From Nitrospiraceae bacterium UBA2166 (GTDB lineage: Bacteria; Nitrospirota; Nitrospiria; Nitrospirales; UBA2166), in NCBI GenBank assembly GCA_002328825.1, contig DCWI01000036.1, positions 1 through 33,884 of the forward strand: a stretch of 33,884 nucleotides of DNA, written 5' to 3'. The notes beneath the pieces are model-generated. The model had not been told where the DNA came from, ran no database searches, and worked only from the letters and a program-made list of their open reading frames with translations. Of the stretch, positions 1-7,966 are shown one piece after another (the stretch's first letter is position 1; the number at the start of each line of letters is the position of its first letter). Both the position numbers and the translations under genes were made by a program.

Positions 1-781
1 CGAAAATTAGAAAGTCTGCTCCGCGATGTAAGGCGTTGATGATAACATCCTTTAACTTCCCTTTCCCCAAAAGATATTTGGGGTGAACTGCATGGGGGCG
101 TTGGAGTACTGTATCTAGAACAACAAGACCATCTGAGGTCGCGAGTTCTTGCAGCTCGATGACTGATTCCTCCTGAATTGCACGATGTGTTGTAGACGCA
201 CTGATCAATATGGCACAGTCAGAATCTTGCTTGACTCGATGGTTCAATTTTGACTTAGAGAGTTCTTCATCTAAGGAACGAAGAAACGTCGAAAGGTGGA
301 GGGTGAGGGAATGAAATGAGATTGGTTCCCACACCTTATACACGAGGTTAGCAGCGTTTTGTGGAAGTACATGTGCTAGGTAGATCATGCCTGGTCGCCC
401 GTCCGTGTTGATTTCTAGAGCAGCGATTAGATCGAAGCGAAGCATGGCGAGGTCTGTTAAGTCATCTTGGTTTAGAGATTCGTTGCGTAGGTGAGTGTGG
501 ATCATGCGAACGCCGCGTAGAGTGGATCGACCTAATCGATATTTTGAAATATCAGGGATGATTACTCTGCATTCATCGCCCACAAACACGTCTTCAATGA
601 CACCTCCGCGGCTAATCAAAACGCCAACTTGCCGTTTGATTTCGCGCGATAACCCAGCTAGGTAGGTCGCAAGTTCTACACTGATTACTTCGTGTGCAGA
701 GACGCGGCGACGGTACACTTTTTTCAATCTGTGGAGTTGGCTGGGCTTCAAGCCATTGAGGTTTCCGTGTACAGTTGAAAT
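1..781 (-). CDS. hflX: GTPase HflX, N-terminal part (cut by window edge)
   Basis: HflX is a ribosome-associated GTPase that binds 50S subunits and splits stalled or heat-damaged ribosomes. Translating the minus strand gives about 260 residues that match the HflX N-terminal region: a start like STVHGNLNGLKPSQL, then KVYRRR, and later LDTVLQRPHAVHPKYLLGKG and GADFLIF, the usual lead into the nucleotide-binding part. The G domain lies outside the window. The frame has no ATG or GTG. It opens just after the tsaD stop (805-803, TAG) and the first plausible initiators are ATT at 781, with AGGAG 10 nt upstream (796-792), or TTG at 751, without a visible ribosome-binding site. I chose ATT because it keeps the whole conserved N-terminus. 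The gene is 21 nt behind tsaD and surely in the same transcript. Family assignment is confident; the start is not. Confidence 0.85.
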   Translation of the reverse strand, partial: MSTVHGNLNGLKPSQLHRLKKVYRRRVSAHEVISVELATYLAGLSREIKRQVGVLISRGGVIEDVFVGDECRVIIPDISKYRLGRSTLRGVRMIHTHLRNESLNQDDLTDLAMLRFDLIAALEINTDGRPGMIYLAHVLPQNAANLVYKVWEPISFHSLTLHLSTFLRSLDEELSKSKLNHRVKQDSDCAILISASTTHRAIQEESVIELQELATSDGLVVLDTVLQRPHAVHPKYLLGKGKLKDVIINALHRGADFLIF

Positions 782-802
782 TCTACTTATGCTCCTATGT
801 GG

Positions 803-1873
803 CTAGGACATATGGTGAAAGTCCAGTTGTGGTTCTTTCTGTGGGCAGTGTATCTGGTTTTCTCGAAATCGCTGCTTAGCGAATGGTTCAGTGTTGAGAG
901 GCGAAAAAATCCGGTGTTTATAGGAATTCCATCCTGCGGAAGCGATCATTGCGCCGTTGTCTGTGCAGTAGCGTAGTTCCGGGAAATATAGACGAAATTG
1001 ATGTGTGGTTGCGTGCTCGCGCATTGTCGCGCGAAGTAGTGAATTGGCCGCGACCCCTCCAACTACAATGATATCAGAGATGTCATAGTATGCAGCCGCG
1101 TGGATCGTTTTCTGCATCAGTACTTGAATAATGGATGTTTGGTATCCAGCTGCAATGTCAGCTGGAGTCGTGTCTGGGTGATGTTCGTGTGAAGATTGTA
1201 AAAAATAACGTAAAGCGGTTTTGATGCCACTAAAACTAAAGTCAAATGATTGTTTTGATGGGTATGGGAGTGGAAATGGAGCTTTGTTGGGGTCGCCGGA
1301 TTGAGCGAGCCTTTCGATTAACGGCCCCCCCGGATAGCCGAGTCCTAGCATCTTTGCGCCTTTGTCAAAGGCTTCACCTGCCGCGTCATCAAGGGTTCGA
1401 CCGATCTGTTCATAATGTTCATAGGATTGCACTGCGTACAGGTTGGTGTGGCCGCCAGAAACGAGAAGTGCGATATGTGGAAAAGGGATTTTGGTTGTGC
1501 CTAGCCGAGCAGAAAAAAGATGGCCTTCTAGGTGGTGGACCCCAATCAGGGGAATGTTAGTCGCGTAGGCCAATGCTTTTCCAAATGAGAGGCCCACGAG
1601 GAGTGAACCAATCAATCCTGGTCCTTGTGTAACAGCAATGGCATGTAGGTGAGCGAGTTGAACATTTGCTTGGGTGATTGCTTCTCGAACCACACTATCC
1701 ACAGTTTCAAGATGGACACGGGATGCAAATTCTGGTACCACGCCCCCATATGGGGCATGAACGGCCTCTTGCGTGTGAAGAACATCAGAGAGTACCTCAT
1801 GGCCGTTTTTGACGACCGCCGCGGCAGTGTCGTCGCATGAAGTTTCAATGCCTAGAATGAGAGTATCACTCAT
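803..1873 (-). CDS. tsaD: tRNA N6-adenosine threonylcarbamoyltransferase TsaD
   Basis: TsaD transfers the threonylcarbamoyl group from TC-AMP to A37 of ANN-decoding tRNAs, making t6A, together with TsaB and TsaE in the cytoplasm. The 356-residue product has the family length. It opens with ILGIETSCDDTAAAVV (ASKHA ATPase phosphate-1 loop), has the metal-binding HHLEGH at 113-118 and SGGHTN at 139-144, and ends with the conserved C-terminal block around YCTDNGAMIA. The ATG at 1873 gives the usual MSDTLILGIETS start. It lies downstream of clpC (87 nt gap containing an inverted repeat) and upstream of hflX. Its TAG stop is in frame with hflX, which is unusual. Confidence 0.97.
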   Translation of the reverse strand: MSDTLILGIETSCDDTAAAVVKNGHEVLSDVLHTQEAVHAPYGGVVPEFASRVHLETVDSVVREAITQANVQLAHLHAIAVTQGPGLIGSLLVGLSFGKALAYATNIPLIGVHHLEGHLFSARLGTTKIPFPHIALLVSGGHTNLYAVQSYEHYEQIGRTLDDAAGEAFDKGAKMLGLGYPGGPLIERLAQSGDPNKAPFPLPYPSKQSFDFSFSGIKTALRYFLQSSHEHHPDTTPADIAAGYQTSIIQVLMQKTIHAAAYYDISDIIVVGGVAANSLLRATMREHATTHQFRLYFPELRYCTDNGAMIASAGWNSYKHRIFSPLNTEPFAKQRFRENQIHCPQKEPQLDFHHMS

Positions 1874-1895
1874 GGTGATTACTCGAGGATAGCAA

Positions 1896-1951
1896 TGGCG
1901 TAAAAGAAAGGGGGATATGGAGAAAGGGGATAAGTGGTTATATTTACGCCA
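1896..1951. repeat. 9-bp perfect inverted repeat between clpC and tsaD
   Basis: TGGCGTAAA at 1896-1904 is the exact reverse complement of TTTACGCCA at 1943-1951, separated by 38 nt. The loop is very purine-rich on the plus strand and holds two near-copies of AGAAAGGGGGATA/AGAAAGGGGATA. On the transcribed (minus) strand this would be a stem closing a pyrimidine-rich loop, between the clpC stop and the tsaD start. No T-run follows, so it does not look like a standard intrinsic terminator. A processing or attenuation structure is possible but only inferred. Confidence 0.5.
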
Positions 1952-1960
1952 AAGTAGGGA

Positions 1961-4396
1961 TTACACGCTCGCAAGTACCTCTTCTTCAACTTCAACGAAC
2001 TCAAGTGCTGTACCTCGAATGAAAACTTTGACTTTTCTTCCATCGCGGAAACGCCCTCTAATTAGTTCATCAGACAGCGGGTCACTAAGATATTTTTGAA
2101 TGGCTCGTTTCATTGGTCTAGCACCATACAGCGGCTGATATCCTTCGTGAATAAGAAAGTTTTTCACGTCCTCGGGGATTTCTAGTTCAAGCCCTTGAGT
2201 GCACAAGCGGTTATGAATTTCCTGAAGTTGGATGTCAATGATCTGGTACAGGTGTTCTTTTTCAAGAGAGTGAAAGACTAAAACTTCGTCAACCCGATTG
2301 AGAAATTCTGGACTAAATGATTTGCGCAATTCCTCAAGAACATTATCTTGTTTTTGTTTCTGCATGTCCTCTTGGTCCTTTTGCTGGAATCCGAGCGTGC
2401 CGTCCTTCTGGAGCAACTTAGTTCCAATATTGGAAGTCATGATCACGACGGTGTTCCTGAAGTCAATTTTTCGACCAAGGCTATCTGTTAAGCATCCATC
2501 ATCTAGAACTTGTAGCAATACGTTGAAAATATCGGGATGGGCTTTTTCTATTTCATCGAAGAGTACTACGGAATAGGGGCGTCGACGAATTTGCTCTGTT
2601 AATTTCCCTCCCTCTTCATAGCCCACATATCCTGGAGGAGCGCCAAAGAGGCGTGAACTGCTGAATTTCTCCATGTATTCCGACATGTCGACACGTATGA
2701 GGGCATCTTCAGACTCAAACAGAAAACCTGCGAGGGCACGTGCGAGTTCAGTTTTACCTACGCCCGTTGGGCCGAGAAAGATAAATGATCCTATTGGTTT
2801 TCTTGAATCTTTCAAACCTGCACGGGAACGGCGTAGTGGACGACAGACTGCGGAGACTGCTTCATCCTGTCCAATAACACGTTCGTGCAACGCTTCTTCC
2901 ATGCGAAGCAACTTCTGTGATTCCTCTTCTTCCAGCTTGAAGAGGGGTATTCCGGTCATCATTGAAACCATTTGCGAAATATCATTGCGTGAGACAACAG
3001 GGCGATTTTTTTCTTGTCCCTTTTTCCATTCGGTGCGTGAGGCATCGTGAAGTTTTTTGAGGCGTTGTTCTTCCTCTCTGAGCTTGACTGCTTCTTCAAA
3101 ATTTTGTAGTGCGATGGCAAGCTCTTTTTCCCGAATAACACGTTTGAGGTCTTGTTCATATGTTTTGAGGTTACTGGGCAGTGCATAAGTTTGAAGTTTC
3201 ATGCGTGAGCCACTCTCGTCGATTACATCAATGGCTTTGTCTGGAAGACAGCGGTCTGTGATGTATCGATCGGAAAGACGCACTGCATCAATGATTGCAT
3301 CCTCGGTAATCTCAACCCCGTGATGGTTTTCATACCTCTCCCGCAATCCTTTGACAATTTGGATCGACTCTTCTACTGATGGTTGCTGGACATAGATAGG
3401 ATGAAAACGTCGTTTGAGAGCCCCATCTTTTTCTATATGTTTCCTATATTCATCAAGGGTAGTAGTGCCAATGCAGTGAATCTCCCCCCGCGCGAGAGCA
3501 GGCTTTAACATATTTGAGGCGTCAATGGAACCTTCTGCTGCTCCGGCACCAACGAGCGTGTGAAGTTCGTCGATAAAAAGGATGATGTTGCCGTTCTGAA
3601 TAGTTTCTTTCATGATAACTTTGAGACGTTCCTCAAATTGACCACGATATTTTGTTCCGGCAACAAGGGCTCCAAGATCAAGGGCAATCACACGTCGATT
3701 AAGCAGATTGTCGGGAACCTCTGCGTCGACAATTCGTTGAGCAAGTCCTTCTACTATTGCGGTTTTTCCCACTCCAGATTCTCCAATGAGGGCAGGGTTG
3801 TTTTTTGTTCTCCGACATAGGATTTGAAGAACTCGCTCAATTTCTTTTGCTCTCCCTATGACAGGGTCCAAGGCGTTTTCCTGCGCAAGCTTTGTGAGAT
3901 CGCGCCCAAATTCATCGAGCGCTGGAGTTGTGCTTTTTCGCTCTCGATCGCGAGGAGAAGATTTTTTGAGGAACATCACGGTGAGTTGGCGTACGGCAAG
4001 GAGATTTGCACCAAGACTTCGTAATGTTTTTCCTCCGAGCCCTTCTTCTTCACGAAGAATTCCTAGTAGCAAGTGTTCGCTCCCAATGTGGTTATGCCCG
4101 AGAAGTCTGGCCTCTTCGATGCCAAATTCGATGACTTTTTTGACGCGAGGACTGAATGGAATTTCTCCAAACGCGAGTGGGGCGCCTCCACTGGGTATGT
4201 TCAGTTCAATCTCCGCCTGGATGCGTTCTGGAGAGAGTCCCATCTTTTTTAAAATTGAAGAAGCAATGCCGTCGTTATCGCGTAAAAAGGCCAAGACTAA
4301 ATGTTCGGTGCCAAGATAGTCATTCATGTGGCGTTCTGCTTCTTCCCGCGCAAGGATAATGATCTTCCTGCCTTTATCGGTAAATCGCTCGAACAT
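1961..4396 (-). CDS. clpC: ATP-dependent Clp protease ATP-binding subunit ClpC
   Basis: ClpC is the AAA+ unfoldase that feeds substrates into ClpP in the cytoplasm. The 811-residue protein has the full layout: double Clp-N repeat (about 1-145), AAA-1 with Walker A GESGVGKT at 205-212 and Walker B IILFIDEL at 271-278, a middle region with a UVR-like stretch (about 427-450, NFEEAVKLREEE), and AAA-2 with Walker A GPTGVGKT at 542-549 and Walker B VVLFDEIE at 610-617. An LGF tripeptide at 668-670 corresponds to the ClpP-docking loop. The UVR motif and length favour ClpC over ClpA or ClpB. The start is fixed by AAGGAGG 4 nt before the ATG. No ctsR/mcsAB genes are adjacent, so the Firmicute type of control is not evident. 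A promoter is visible about 75-105 bp upstream. Confidence 0.96.
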   Translation of the reverse strand: MFERFTDKGRKIIILAREEAERHMNDYLGTEHLVLAFLRDNDGIASSILKKMGLSPERIQAEIELNIPSGGAPLAFGEIPFSPRVKKVIEFGIEEARLLGHNHIGSEHLLLGILREEEGLGGKTLRSLGANLLAVRQLTVMFLKKSSPRDRERKSTTPALDEFGRDLTKLAQENALDPVIGRAKEIERVLQILCRRTKNNPALIGESGVGKTAIVEGLAQRIVDAEVPDNLLNRRVIALDLGALVAGTKYRGQFEERLKVIMKETIQNGNIILFIDELHTLVGAGAAEGSIDASNMLKPALARGEIHCIGTTTLDEYRKHIEKDGALKRRFHPIYVQQPSVEESIQIVKGLRERYENHHGVEITEDAIIDAVRLSDRYITDRCLPDKAIDVIDESGSRMKLQTYALPSNLKTYEQDLKRVIREKELAIALQNFEEAVKLREEEQRLKKLHDASRTEWKKGQEKNRPVVSRNDISQMVSMMTGIPLFKLEEEESQKLLRMEEALHERVIGQDEAVSAVCRPLRRSRAGLKDSRKPIGSFIFLGPTGVGKTELARALAGFLFESEDALIRVDMSEYMEKFSSSRLFGAPPGYVGYEEGGKLTEQIRRRPYSVVLFDEIEKAHPDIFNVLLQVLDDGCLTDSLGRKIDFRNTVVIMTSNIGTKLLQKDGTLGFQQKDQEDMQKQKQDNVLEELRKSFSPEFLNRVDEVLVFHSLEKEHLYQIIDIQLQEIHNRLCTQGLELEIPEDVKNFLIHEGYQPLYGARPMKRAIQKYLSDPLSDELIRGRFRDGRKVKVFIRGTALEFVEVEEEVLASV

Positions 4397-4471
4397 TCTG
4401 CCTCCTTCGTGATGTTTCCTCGTATGATAGTCTTGATCAGTAGAGGAAATGACGTGCCAGTAGATTGCATC

Positions 4472-4501
4472 AGTCTAGGGGTCGGCCAAATTGATTGTCA
4501 A
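4472..4501 (-). promoter_or_regulatory. Candidate sigma-70 promoter for clpC-tsaD-hflX
   Basis: Reading the minus strand, TTGACA (4501-4496, perfect -35) is followed after 18 nt by TAGACT (4477-4472, 4 of 6 to TATAAT). Transcription would start near 4465 and leave a leader of about 70 nt before the clpC ATG. It is back to back with a second TTGACA facing nadK. Only the consensus match supports it. Confidence 0.55.
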
Positions 4502-4513
4502 GCCTACACGTAG

Positions 4514-4541
4514 TTGACAAGGTTCTGTTGCCCCCTTTACC
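4514..4541 (+). promoter_or_regulatory. Candidate promoter for nadK
   Basis: TTGACA (4514-4519) is followed after 16 nt by TTTACC (4536-4541), a poor -10. The -35 is perfect but the -10 is weak, so this may need an activator or may be fortuitous. Together with the clpC -35 it forms the inverted repeat TTGTCAA (4495-4501) / TTGACAA (4514-4520) with a 12-nt centre. Confidence 0.35.
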
Positions 4542-4604
4542 CTGAGGGCCAATTTCTCTGTTCTTTTTTCCTCGTTCTTCTCTTATGGATTTTCTGGTAC
4601 AGCT

Positions 4605-5462
4605 GTGAAAACGATTGGAATTCTGGCCAAGCCCAACTTCCCTGGCGTTGCTGCAACTTTGCAATATCTCGTGCCCTGGCTTCGAGAACGCCAAAAAGAG
4701 CCTTTGCTAGATCCCTCTGTTAGTTCATTTCCTGATGGAGCCCATGTCGCACACGTAAAGTCTGGTTTACTGAATCAGAGTGATATGCTTTTGGTCTTTG
4801 GTGGCGATGGGACCATGTTGCGTGCAGCGCGATTGGTGGCACGTCGCCCTGTTCCAATTTTAGGGATTAACGTCGGTGGATTGGGGTTTTTGACAGAGAT
4901 CACTCCAGATCATGTATGTCCTGTGCTAGAGAACGTGTTTCGCGGAGAGTTTCAGATTGAGGAACGTCTGATGTTGCATTCACGGGTTTGTTCTCAAACC
5001 GAGACGGTGGTCGATGCCGTTGCGTTGAACGATGTTGTGTTTAGCAAGGGGACGCTTGCGGGCATGGTCAAACTTGAGATATCAGTTGGGGAGGAATTTT
5101 TGACAGCAATTCGCGGAGATGGAGTGATTATTTCAACACCAACAGGCTCGACAGGATATTCGCTCTCCTCAGGGGGGCCAATTGTAAACCCATTAGTGCA
5201 TGCGATGATTTTGACCCCCATCAGTCCGCACACGCTAACAAATCGTCCAATTGTCATTCCGCAGACTGAAGTTGTGCAAGTGGTGTTGTGCAGCAAAGAC
5301 GAAGGAGCTATTGCAAGTTTTGATGGGCGGTTGGGGTATCCGCTGCATGAGGGAGATAGTGTGATTGTTCAAGCCTTGGACACGCGAGCACAGTTCATTC
5401 GTTTTCCTGATAAGACCTTTTATCAGGTATTGAGACAGAAATTGAAGTGGGGTGAGAGTTAG
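4605..5462 (+). CDS. nadK: NAD kinase
   Basis: NadK phosphorylates NAD to NADP using ATP or polyphosphate; it is the only route to NADP. The 285-residue product shows the diagnostic GGDGT at 66-70, ILGINVGGLGFLTE shortly after, and STPTGSTGYSLSSGGPIV in the C-terminal domain. The start is GTG at 4605, giving MKTIGILAKPN, the usual family N-terminus; no good ribosome-binding site precedes it. It is divergent from clpC and convergent with rqcH, with only 7 nt between the two stop codons. Confidence 0.95.
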   Translation: MKTIGILAKPNFPGVAATLQYLVPWLRERQKEPLLDPSVSSFPDGAHVAHVKSGLLNQSDMLLVFGGDGTMLRAARLVARRPVPILGINVGGLGFLTEITPDHVCPVLENVFRGEFQIEERLMLHSRVCSQTETVVDAVALNDVVFSKGTLAGMVKLEISVGEEFLTAIRGDGVIISTPTGSTGYSLSSGGPIVNPLVHAMILTPISPHTLTNRPIVIPQTEVVQVVLCSKDEGAIASFDGRLGYPLHEGDSVIVQALDTRAQFIRFPDKTFYQVLRQKLKWGES

Positions 5463-5469
5463 CTTTTTC

Positions 5470-6924
5470 TCACTTCGCTTGCTTTAACCTCTTTAATCGT
5501 TCTTCATTAAGTGTGACATACATGGTTTTTTCCTGTGTTATGTTTACCGTCCCAGGTGGTTTGCCTTTTACCTTTTTCACATATTTGCATAGGGTGTAAC
5601 TTACGTCGCCGTGGCCACTACGTTTTCGGTCACTATATAGCAGTGCGAGGTGAGCAGCGTCATGCAGAGTCTGTTGTGGTACTGTCGTTCGGTCTCCAAC
5701 GAATACTGCCACATGGGATCCAGATACGCCGCGTGCATGCATCCAGAGATCACGTCCTCTTGCTGCTGTAAAGGTCAAAGTTTCATTTTCGGTAGCGTTG
5801 CGTCCAACGCCGATTGTTAGGCCATCGAATGATACAAAACGCCGATAGGGATGTTTGAGATTCTTCTGTCGTTTTCGTGTAGCTATGTTCTTCTCTGGGG
5901 ACACAAGAGATGATGTTGGTGATGACGTGTGGCTGAGATCAGGCAAGGAAATGTCACACAGAAGACGTTTTCGTTCTTGCGTAAGGACCTCGAGTTCTTG
6001 TTGTATCCTTTCGATACGTGGAGGGAGTTCTCGTTGAGCTGAACAATATTTCTTATGTTTCCGAAAATACTTATTCATGTTTTCATTGGGACTAAGTGAA
6101 GGGTCGAGGGGAATGGTTATGGTGCCTAGAGAGGGATCAAAGTAGTCGCGTACGATTGCTTGGATCTCATTTTTTGGGATGGTGTGTATCGAAGCCTTGA
6201 GCAATTCGCCACATTGCTGGTAATCCTGATATTGGTTCATTCGTGCAAGGTTTGCTTCAAAACCTGCAAGACGGTGGCTGGTTTTTTTTATGAGACGTGT
6301 GTTTTTTGCGAGGAGTTCTTGTTGCACGTGCTGTCTCGAAATTTTGCGTATAAGTTGGGCGTATTCTGCTTCAAGCCTGCGATTGATGGGATAGGGGCCA
6401 TCATTGGCTGGGCTCTTTTGTTTGCTGATATCATCGTCAGTACTGTGTTGTATGGATGGGGATTGTACTTGTGGCAGTTCGTAGTGGTCCCCAACCGCTA
6501 GACGCCTAGAGCGGAGCGTGGCTGATACGGTGTTGGTAGTATCGAGGAGATAGAGATTTGCACCGCGTCCAATTAAGTCTGCCACAAGAGTTTTGGTATC
6601 TTGAGTTTTTTGGCATTGAAGGCGGACAATGCGATCGTTAGCGATTTGTTCAATGGATATGAGGCGTGCTCCTAGAAGATGTTGACGAAGCAATTGGCAA
6701 AACTGAGGAGGGGTTGCAGGATTCGAATATTTTTTTGTAAGCAGGTGAAGGCGAGGGATCTGCGGATGCGCGGAGATGTGGAGATAGAACGTTTTTCCTT
6801 CACTCCTGATTTCAAGCGTGATGGAGAGAGAGTCTGGTTGGTGGATTTTTTGAATCCTTCCTCCCTGAAGTGTAATGGCGATTTCTTGTAGTACCTGAGT
6901 GATTGTGTGGGAAGACTGTGACAT
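5470..6924 (-). CDS. rqcH: Rqc2/RqcH-type NFACT protein (ribosome quality control)
   Basis: RqcH binds split 50S subunits carrying a stalled nascent chain and adds a C-terminal alanine tail that marks the chain for degradation. The N-terminal NFACT-N part (about 1-190) has the DR dipeptide (NDRIVRL). With the ATG at 6924 as start it falls at residues 97-98, the same numbering as in Bacillus subtilis RqcH, which supports this start over the upstream TTG at 6942. A coiled-coil-rich middle follows (about 190-330), then the NFACT-R domain (RRFVSFDGLTIGVGRNATEN, LWMHARGVSGSHV, SGHGDVSYTLCKYVKK). Older annotation calls this family fibronectin-binding protein A. It is divergent from prmC. ClpC in the same window could degrade Ala-tailed chains with ClpP; that link is inferred. 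Confidence 0.9.
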   Translation of the reverse strand: MSQSSHTITQVLQEIAITLQGGRIQKIHQPDSLSITLEIRSEGKTFYLHISAHPQIPRLHLLTKKYSNPATPPQFCQLLRQHLLGARLISIEQIANDRIVRLQCQKTQDTKTLVADLIGRGANLYLLDTTNTVSATLRSRRLAVGDHYELPQVQSPSIQHSTDDDISKQKSPANDGPYPINRRLEAEYAQLIRKISRQHVQQELLAKNTRLIKKTSHRLAGFEANLARMNQYQDYQQCGELLKASIHTIPKNEIQAIVRDYFDPSLGTITIPLDPSLSPNENMNKYFRKHKKYCSAQRELPPRIERIQQELEVLTQERKRLLCDISLPDLSHTSSPTSSLVSPEKNIATRKRQKNLKHPYRRFVSFDGLTIGVGRNATENETLTFTAARGRDLWMHARGVSGSHVAVFVGDRTTVPQQTLHDAAHLALLYSDRKRSGHGDVSYTLCKYVKKVKGKPPGTVNITQEKTMYVTLNEERLKRLKQAK

Positions 6925-6949
6925 AACACCATCATAATACAAAAAGCTG

Positions 6950-7825
6950 ATGACTATTAACGAAAGTCTGCAATGGGCAATTGGGATGCTTGAGCAGGAG
7001 GGAGTTGAGAATGCTCGTGGAAATGCAGAGCATCTCCTTGATCATTGTTTGGGTATGGAGAGAACTGCGCGGTTTTTTCTACGATATGAGCGGGCGCTCT
7101 CCGCTGCTGAGGAAAATGAATATCGTCGACTTGTTACTCAACGAGCTGATCGTGTACCACTGCAATATTTGTTAGGTAAAGCGCCATTTCTCAATGAAGA
7201 TCTGGTCGTGGATGAAGGGGTCCTGATTCCTAGACCGGAAACAGAACAAGTGGTTGAGGTGGCCATACGGCTTTTGCGACAGGAGGGAGGGGTAGGGGAT
7301 CTTGTCATGTTTGATATTGGAACGGGATCTGGTGCAATTGCAGTTAGTCTTGCAAAAGAGCTACCTGCAAAAGTGTGGGCAAGTGATGTTTCGGCTGATG
7401 CGCTTAAGGTTGCGCAGGCTAACATTCGACGTTTGCGGGTTGAAGGACAGGTAACGTTGATACACGGTGACCTATTTTGCCCATTTCATGTGCTCAACCT
7501 TGAGGGACAAGTTGACCTTGTAATTTCCAATCCACCATACATTCCACATGGGATATTGGGTGGTCTTGCTCCTGAGGTTTCTCAGTATGAGCCGTGGATG
7601 GCATTGGATGGTGGTGAAGATGGGTGTGATTTCTATCGTGAGATCATTCCTGAGGCGATCTCATTCTTGAAGCCAGACATGGGATGGTTGATCTTAGAAC
7701 TTGGTGATGGTCTTGCCATTCAGGTAAAGGATATCATCGAGAGTCAGCGTAAGTTTGCTCCTCCTCAGATATTTCCAGATCTCAATGGGAAAGCTAGAGT
7801 GATTGCGGCGAAACGGGGACAGTGA
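6950..7825 (+). CDS. prmC: Release factor glutamine methyltransferase PrmC
   Basis: PrmC (HemK) methylates the glutamine of the GGQ motif in release factors RF1 and RF2 using S-adenosylmethionine. The 291-residue product has the N-terminal helical substrate-recognition domain (about 1-85), the linker LIPRPETE at 92-99, the SAM-binding FDIGTGSGAI at 121-130 and the catalytic NPPY at 194-197. In many genomes it follows prfA; here it is alone, divergent from rqcH and convergent with anmK. Both neighbours rqcH and prmC concern translation termination and rescue, which may be coincidence. Confidence 0.96.
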   Translation: MTINESLQWAIGMLEQEGVENARGNAEHLLDHCLGMERTARFFLRYERALSAAEENEYRRLVTQRADRVPLQYLLGKAPFLNEDLVVDEGVLIPRPETEQVVEVAIRLLRQEGGVGDLVMFDIGTGSGAIAVSLAKELPAKVWASDVSADALKVAQANIRRLRVEGQVTLIHGDLFCPFHVLNLEGQVDLVISNPPYIPHGILGGLAPEVSQYEPWMALDGGEDGCDFYREIIPEAISFLKPDMGWLILELGDGLAIQVKDIIESQRKFAPPQIFPDLNGKARVIAAKRGQ

Positions 7826-7966
7826 ACGTGAAGGGCATTAAATGACATTTGAAATTGGGGATAATAACAACAAATCCGGTATTTAATGTTTTGCATTTCT
7901 GTCACTGGAGATGGAGGGCATAATCTTCGACTTGCGCCACTTGCGGAGTCTATCTGTATCTCGAAT

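Noticed and set aside
7836..7888. Inverted repeat CATTAAAT / ATTTAATG between convergent prmC and anmK
   Set aside because: The arms are AT-only apart from one base, 37 nt apart and without a T-run; too weak to call a bidirectional terminator.
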